Assembly: GCA_014534295.1 (NCBI GenBank)
Contig: JACVRU010000063.1
Span: 1 to 9,945, forward strand
Source: Thermoleophilia bacterium
GTDB taxonomy: Bacteria > Actinomycetota > Thermoleophilia > Gaiellales > Gaiellaceae
DNA: 9,945 bases
Reading direction: 5' to 3'
Of this stretch, positions 5,970 through 9,945 are shown in pieces. The notes beneath the pieces were generated by a model that saw only the letters and a list, made by a program, of their open reading frames with translations, was not told the origin of the DNA and did no database searches. Every line of letters begins with the position of its first letter. Position 1 is the first letter of the stretch. Position numbers and translations under genes: made by a program.

Positions 5970-7304
5970 TTGCGGCCCTCTTACCTGGCACTCGTCCTCG
6001 CGGCGGCAGCCGTCCTCGCGGCTCCGGCGGGCGCAGCCATGCCGAAGCGGCCGCCGGTCGCGTGGCTGAAGGGGGAGGGGAACTACACGAAGGCCTCCCG
6101 CCCGCCGCAGGCGATCCGGTTCATCGTCGTCCACGTGACGGAGGGCGCCTTCTGGCCGTCGATCCGGTGGCTCCAGAGCGAGCAGTCGCACGCGTCGTCG
6201 CACTACATCATCTCGAGGCGCGGGCGGATCGTGCAGCTCGTCCACCGTTCCGACATCGCCTGGCACGCGGGGAACATGGCGATCAACCGGGCCTCGATCG
6301 GGATCGAACACGAGGGCATCGTCAGCGACCCGGCCGGATTCACGCACGCGCAGTACGTCGCCTCGGCGAAGCTCGCCGCCTGGTACGCGCGGTCCTCGCT
6401 GATCCCGATCGATCGCGCGCACTTCATCGGGCATGCCGACGTGCCGAACCCCTTCCGTCCGGGCGCCGTCGGCGGCTCGGACGGACACACGGACCCGGGC
6501 CCCCACTGGAGCTGGGGCAAGTACCTGCGGCTCGTCCGCAAGTTCGCCTTCCCGCCGGAGCCCGTCCGCGTGACCGTCGCCGCCCCGAACCTGCGGAACG
6601 GGAAGCTCGTCAAGGGCACCTTCCGCTGGCGCGCCAAGACGACTGGTCCCGTCCGCAAGGTCGAGGTGGTCGTCGACGGCAAGGTGCGCCTGCGCGACCT
6701 CCGGGCCCCGTTCGGCGGCCTCTGGGAGACGCGCGGGCTCGCGAACGGCCGGCACACGATCGAGCTGCGCGCGCACGGCCCCCGCGGGGCGCGCTCCGTC
6801 GCCCGCTACCGGGTCGTCGTCAGGAACCGACCGTACGTCCTCCGCGCGAGCGCCCCCCTGGAGGCGGCCGGCCTCGTCGAGCTCCAGGCGCGCCTGACGG
6901 GCGGCAAGACCAAGCAGGTGCTGCTCTTCCTCGACGGCAAGCGAGTCGACCACGACCGGAGCCGACCGTACGTCTTCTCGTGGAACTCCGCGCGGGTCGC
7001 CAACGGCCGTCACGTGCTCGAGCTCCGGGCGACCGACCGCTTCGGGCGGACGGCGTCGAAGCGGCTCACCGTCACGGTCGTGAACCCGGCGATCGCCTCC
7101 CAGACGGTGGCAGACGGCGTCTGGACGGTGCAGACGAAGGGCCGCGTCGAGCGGGTCGAGCTGCTCGTGGACGGTGAGGTGAGGGCGACGCTGACCGCCG
7201 CTCCCTTCGCCTGGCCGCTCGACCTCGACCCGGCTGGGCGCACGCTCGTCGCGCGCGCCGTCGGCCTCAACGGCGCCGTCGCCGAGGCGCCGCTCGCTCC
7301 TTAG
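5970..7304 (+). CDS. Secreted N-acetylmuramoyl-L-alanine amidase with three C-terminal Ig-like repeats
   Basis: This 444-residue exported zinc amidase (Amidase_2/AmiD type) cleaves the bond between N-acetylmuramic acid and L-alanine of peptidoglycan. The signal peptide is about 1-23 (hydrophobic LALVLAAAAVLAAPAGAA). The catalytic domain spans about 45-192. Predicted zinc ligands are His55 (VVHVTEG), His155 (FIGHADVP) and Asp175 (HTDPGPHW); Glu113 (IGIEHEG) and His173 are the likely catalytic pair, His replacing the Lys of E. coli AmiD. Residues 198-285, 288-371 and 375-441 are three Ig-like beta repeats with recurring VxxLVDG and NGRHxxELRA motifs, resembling Big-type domains used for wall attachment or spacing. 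The assigned start is TTG at 5970, which gives a complete signal peptide; no Shine-Dalgarno precedes it, and an internal ATG at 6039 would remove the signal, so TTG is preferred. It probably acts in wall turnover. Confidence 0.9.
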   Translation: MRPSYLALVLAAAAVLAAPAGAAMPKRPPVAWLKGEGNYTKASRPPQAIRFIVVHVTEGAFWPSIRWLQSEQSHASSHYIISRRGRIVQLVHRSDIAWHAGNMAINRASIGIEHEGIVSDPAGFTHAQYVASAKLAAWYARSSLIPIDRAHFIGHADVPNPFRPGAVGGSDGHTDPGPHWSWGKYLRLVRKFAFPPEPVRVTVAAPNLRNGKLVKGTFRWRAKTTGPVRKVEVVVDGKVRLRDLRAPFGGLWETRGLANGRHTIELRAHGPRGARSVARYRVVVRNRPYVLRASAPLEAAGLVELQARLTGGKTKQVLLFLDGKRVDHDRSRPYVFSWNSARVANGRHVLELRATDRFGRTASKRLTVTVVNPAIASQTVADGVWTVQTKGRVERVELLVDGEVRATLTAAPFAWPLDLDPAGRTLVARAVGLNGAVAEAPLAP

Positions 7305-7317
7305 GAGGAGCTAGCTC
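7297..7317. terminator. Small inverted repeats between convergent amidase and permease genes
   Basis: CTCC (7297-7300), TTA, GGAG (7304-7307) form a 4-bp hairpin around the amidase stop, and GAGCTAGCTC (7308-7317) is a perfect 10-bp palindrome containing the permease stop. Neither has a U-tract, so at best they are weak bidirectional termination or pausing elements. This is the only candidate terminator I noticed in the window. Confidence 0.25.
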
Positions 7318-8423
7318 TCCGCGATCGCCTCGGCTGCAAGCTCGCGCCCGCGGTCGGTGAGCTCGAGACCGCCGGCCCCGGCCGTGACGAGCCGGCCGCG
7401 GACCGCGCTCCGGACGATCCGGTCGGCGAACGGCTCGTCCCAGCGCAGCAGCTCGCGCAGGTGGTCCAGCCGGCTCTCGACGGCCGCCTCGGGCCGGCCC
7501 TCGTGGGTGAGCAGATGGATGGCGAGCATCGTCTCCGCGAAGCGGACGCGCTGACGCGCGCGCCGCCGCCAGAGGGCGACCAGGCCCCGGCCGGGGGCGA
7601 GGAACAGCGCTGCGGCGAACTGGAGCCCGATCACCGCCGCGATCGAGCCGGCGATCGACGCGTCGAGCCAGTACGCGAGCCAGTAGCCGGCAATCCCGCC
7701 CGTCGCGCCCATGGCTGCTGCCAGCCCGACCATCGTCCCGAGCCGGTCCGTGAGCAGGTACGCCGTCACCGGCGGGCCGACCATCAGCGCGACGACGAGG
7801 ATCGACCCGACCGCATCGAAGGCGCCCACCGCGGTCACCGAGACGAGCCCCATCAGTCCGTAGTGGACGAGCGCGGGCGAGAATCCGAGCGCGTAGGCGA
7901 GCCCCGGATCGAAGGACGCGACCTTCAGCTCCTTCCAGAAGGCGCCGATCAGCACCGCGTTCAAGAGCAGGATCGCCGTCATCTTCACGAGCGCGGCCGG
8001 CCCCCAGTCCCAGCCGAAGAGGACGAACCGGTCGAAGGGGGCGAAGGCGACGTCCCCGAGCAGCACCACGTCGATGTCGAGGTGGACGCTGCCCGCGTAG
8101 CGGGAGACGAGGATCACGCCGATCGAGAAGAGCGCCGGGAAGACGAGCCCGATCGCGGCGTCCTCGCGAACGAGCCCCGTCCGCCGGAGGAGCTCGATCA
8201 GCCACACGGTCACGAGCCCGGTCAGCGCCGCTCCCGCCACGAGCGCGGGCGAGCTCAGGTCGCGGACGACGAAGAAGGCCACCACGATCCCGAGCAGGAC
8301 GGAGTGCGTGATCGCGTCGCTCGCCATCGCGAGCCGCCGGAGCACGAGGAAGACGCCGGGCAGCGCGCAGCCGACCGAGACGACCACGGCGATCAGCTGG
8401 ATCTCGACCTGGGCGCTCGTCAC
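7311..8423 (-). CDS. Metal ABC transporter permease (ABC-3 family) with C-terminal winged-helix-like tail
   Basis: This 370-residue inner-membrane subunit belongs to a Mn/Zn/Fe importer of the TroCD/MntCD/SitCD type. Residues 1-285 are the ABC-3 permease with about eight hydrophobic segments. Family motifs are SDAITHSVLLGI (35-46), FWKELKVASFDPGLAYALG (162-180) and VALMVGPPVTAYLLTDRL (211-228). Typical members end near 290; this one continues about 80 residues with helices followed by GRLVTAGAGGLELTDRGRELA, the recognition-plus-wing pattern of a DtxR-like winged helix, placed on the cytoplasmic side. The start is GTG at 8423, sharing GTGA with the upstream permease stop, so translation is coupled. 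Substrate metal cannot be read from the permease alone. Confidence 0.9.
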   Translation of the reverse strand: MTSAQVEIQLIAVVVSVGCALPGVFLVLRRLAMASDAITHSVLLGIVVAFFVVRDLSSPALVAGAALTGLVTVWLIELLRRTGLVREDAAIGLVFPALFSIGVILVSRYAGSVHLDIDVVLLGDVAFAPFDRFVLFGWDWGPAALVKMTAILLLNAVLIGAFWKELKVASFDPGLAYALGFSPALVHYGLMGLVSVTAVGAFDAVGSILVVALMVGPPVTAYLLTDRLGTMVGLAAAMGATGGIAGYWLAYWLDASIAGSIAAVIGLQFAAALFLAPGRGLVALWRRRARQRVRFAETMLAIHLLTHEGRPEAAVESRLDHLRELLRWDEPFADRIVRSAVRGRLVTAGAGGLELTDRGRELAAEAIAES

Positions 8424-9523
8424 CGCTCGTCCTCCAGCCGCTGCGCCTCCTCACGTCCGGCGCGCGTGACGGCCCACTCGTCCTCGCCCAGCCGCTCGGC
8501 CAGCCCGCGCCGCCGCAGCTCCTCGAGCTGCTCCTCCACCCGCGCCCCGCCGGCCAGTCTCAGTACCGCCGCCGAGTGGCCGTGCGCGCCGCCCTCGTGC
8601 TCGCGCGCGAGCGCCTCGAGCCCGCCCAGGACCGCCTGCAGGCGAAGCCGCCTCGCCCGCCCGCGCTCGAGCCAGCGCCGGGCGACGAGGCCTCGCCGCG
8701 GCGCGAAGAGGATCGAGACGAGCACGAGCGCCGTGAGGCAGACCACGATCGTCGGGCCTGTCGGCAGGTGCTCCGCCTGGGCGGAGAGGACGGCGCCGCC
8801 GATGCCTGCGAGCGCGCCGATCGCGGCGGCGATCACCATCATCGCGCCCAGCCGGTCGGTCCACTGGCGGGCCGCCGCTGGGGGGGGGACGACCATCGCC
8901 GTCATCAGGACGACGCCGACGGCCTGCAGCCCGATCACGATCGCGACGACGAGCAGCCCGGTCAGCAGCACGTCGAGCGCGCGGATGCGCAGCCCGAGCG
9001 TGGCCGCGAAGTCCGGGTCGAAGGACAGCAGCTTGAGCTCCTTCCAGAAAGCAAGCGCGACGAGCAGCGCGGCCGCGCCGAGAGCGGCGATCGAGACCAC
9101 GTCGCGCTGGACGAGCGCGGCCGCCTGGCCGAACAGATACGTGTCGAGCCCGGCCTGCCGGGCGTCGGGCCGGCTCTGGATCCAGGTCAGCAGCACGAGC
9201 CCGGCCCCGAAGAAGACGGAGAGGACGAGAGCGAGCGCCGCGTCCAGCTTCACCCGGGTCGTCCGGACGATCGCGAAGACGCAGAGCGTGGCCGCGAAGC
9301 CGGCCGCGGCGGCGCCGGCCACGAGCACGATCGACGCCTTGCTGCCGGTGAGCACGAACGCGGCGGCGATCCCGGGCAGCGCCGCGTGCGAGATCGTGTC
9401 GCCGAGGAGGCTCTGCCGCCGCAGGACGGCGTAGGTGCCGAGCGAGCCGCTGACGATTCCGATCAGCGCGGCCCCGAGCGCGATCGTCCGCAGCGTGTAG
9501 TCCGTGAAGAGCTCGGTGACCAA
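8420..9523 (-). CDS. Metal ABC transporter permease (ABC-3 family), first of two, with C-terminal extension
   Basis: This 367-residue paralogue of the downstream permease would form the second half of the channel. Motifs: LLGDTISHAALPGIAAAF (39-56), FWKELKLLSFDPDFAATLG (159-177), TAMVVPPPAAARQWTDRL (208-225) and HLPTGPTIV (252-260). Residues about 285-367 are an extra cytoplasmic tail with RVEEQLEELRRRGLAERLGE and EWAVTRAGREEAQRL, again a winged-helix-like end. The start is TTG at 9523, directly abutting the ATPase TAG stop (TAGTTG), implying reinitiation by terminating ribosomes; no clear Shine-Dalgarno is seen, so a slightly different start is possible. The stop is TGA, the only one in the window, and it overlaps the next gene's GTG. 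It contains a run of nine C residues encoding Pro213-215. Confidence 0.92.
   Translation of the reverse strand: MVTELFTDYTLRTIALGAALIGIVSGSLGTYAVLRRQSLLGDTISHAALPGIAAAFVLTGSKASIVLVAGAAAAGFAATLCVFAIVRTTRVKLDAALALVLSVFFGAGLVLLTWIQSRPDARQAGLDTYLFGQAAALVQRDVVSIAALGAAALLVALAFWKELKLLSFDPDFAATLGLRIRALDVLLTGLLVVAIVIGLQAVGVVLMTAMVVPPPAAARQWTDRLGAMMVIAAAIGALAGIGGAVLSAQAEHLPTGPTIVVCLTALVLVSILFAPRRGLVARRWLERGRARRLRLQAVLGGLEALAREHEGGAHGHSAAVLRLAGGARVEEQLEELRRRGLAERLGEDEWAVTRAGREEAQRLEDER
8880..8888 (-). repeat. Homopolymer of nine C (coding strand) inside the first permease
   Basis: Nine consecutive G on the plus strand (C on the coding strand) encode the VPPP stretch at residues 212-215. Alignment with the paralogue's VGPPVTA shows no length change, so the frame is intact as given. 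Such tracts are prone to slippage in replication and sequencing. Confidence 0.9.
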
Positions 9524-9945
9524 CTACGCCCGCGCGCCCAGGAACGCCTCGCGGCCGCCGTAGGTGCGGCGGAGGTTCTCGTCGGTGAACACCTCGGCGA
9601 CCGGCCCGCTCGCCACGCGCCGGACGTTGAGCAGCGTCACCGAGTCGAAGTACTCGGGCACGGTCTGGAGGTCGTGGTGGACGGCGACGACGGTGCGGCC
9701 GGCCCGTTGGAGCGCCCGCAGCAGGTCGACGATCGCCCGCTCGGTCGTCGCGTCGACGCCCTGGAACGGCTCGTCCATCAGGAACACCCGCGCGTCCTGC
9801 ACGAGCGCGCGCGCGAGGAAGACGCGTTGCTGCTGGCCGCCGGATAAGTTCGAGATTTGGCGGTTCGCGTAGGGCAGCATGTGCACCTTTTCCAAACAGG
9901 CGCGGGCGATCTCGCGGTCCTCTTTGCTCGGGCGCTTGATCAATC
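9524..9945 (-). CDS. Metal ABC transporter ATP-binding protein, C-terminal part (5' end outside window)
   Basis: This is the last 140 residues of the ATPase that powers the two permeases. Visible: the ABC signature LSGGQQQR (9847 down to 9824), Walker B with catalytic Glu in VFLMDEPF followed by the D-loop GVD, and the H-switch in VVAVHHDLQTVP. Walker A is beyond the window. The wording NVRRVASGPVAEVFTDENL is characteristic of the Mn/Zn-type (ZnuC/MntB/SitB) ATPases. The TAG stop abuts the TTG start of the first permease, giving gene order ATPase, permease, permease; a substrate-binding lipoprotein would be expected upstream, outside the window. Codon use of the edge-proximal part (about 9843-9945) is noticeably less GC-rich than the rest, including a rare TTA leucine in the signature motif. 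Confidence 0.93.
   Translation of the reverse strand, partial: LIKRPSKEDREIARACLEKVHMLPYANRQISNLSGGQQQRVFLARALVQDARVFLMDEPFQGVDATTERAIVDLLRALQRAGRTVVAVHHDLQTVPEYFDSVTLLNVRRVASGPVAEVFTDENLRRTYGGREAFLGARA

Noticed and set aside
5881..5991. Upstream start for the acyl-CoA dehydrogenase adding 37 residues
   Set aside because: It would translate through the palindromic operator and the strong AGGAG; family alignment starts near the ATG at 5880.
5970..7304. Amidase as a prophage endolysin
   Set aside because: It has a cleavable signal peptide and Ig-like repeats, and there are no holin or phage structural genes nearby.
7461..9847. Long plus-strand open frames opposite the metal transporter operon
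   Set aside because: Low-complexity His/Arg/Asp/Glu-rich translations antisense to well-supported permease and ATPase genes; no ribosome binding sites and no motifs.
1..9945. Genetic code change with TGA reassigned
   Set aside because: TAG dominates stops, but one gene ends at TGA in a typical GTGA overlap, tryptophans are TGG, and no gene needs TGA read through.
1..9945. CRISPR arrays, tRNA/rRNA genes, insertion sequences, toxin-antitoxin pairs
   Set aside because: No spaced direct repeats, structural RNA sequences, terminal inverted repeats with transposase, or small paired toxin genes were seen on either strand.

Overview
This is a high-GC (roughly 70% by eye), gene-dense chromosomal stretch with no mobile elements, RNA genes or CRISPR. 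GC content, codon use, very short intergenic gaps, frequent GTG/TTG starts and the protein styles point to an Actinomycetota bacterium. The lineage feels like the deep-branching soil class Thermoleophilia (Gaiellales/Solirubrobacterales type), but that placement is inference. Twelve genes are supported, and the first and last run off the window edges.

Layout: (1-483, +) C-terminal part of a diacylglycerol/lipid kinase carrying an unusual internal duplication of 78 residues. (480-764, -) A small coiled-coil protein with a basic tail. (924-1085, +) A 53-residue CxxC mini-protein. (1082-1822, -) A class III sirtuin deacylase, preceded in the same direction by a lipoprotein (1857-2426, -). (2474-2893, +) A YbgC-like hotdog acyl-CoA thioesterase, divergent from the lipoprotein. 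(2862-4673, -) A membrane-anchored VanW/G5 envelope protein downstream of an acyl-CoA dehydrogenase (4705-5880, -). (5894-5919) Interleaved palindromes forming a probable operator just upstream of the dehydrogenase. (5970-7304, +) A secreted N-acetylmuramoyl-L-alanine amidase with three Ig-like repeats. (7311-9945, -) A manganese/zinc/iron-type ABC transporter operon: ATPase, permease, permease. Both permeases carry C-terminal winged-helix-like tails.

Functional themes: lipid and acyl-CoA metabolism (lipid kinase, thioesterase, acyl-CoA dehydrogenase, and a sirtuin able in principle to remove acyl-lysine marks), cell-envelope proteins (lipoprotein, VanW/G5, amidase) and divalent-metal uptake. 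These are mostly housekeeping genes, not a dedicated accessory island, and I see no convincing undescribed multi-gene system.

The most unusual observations are the diverged in-frame duplication in the lipid kinase, near-exclusive TAG stop usage (11 of 12 genes), two convergent gene pairs whose stop codons interlock on one palindromic CTAG, the interleaved palindromes before the dehydrogenase, and the paired regulatory-looking tails on the metal permeases.
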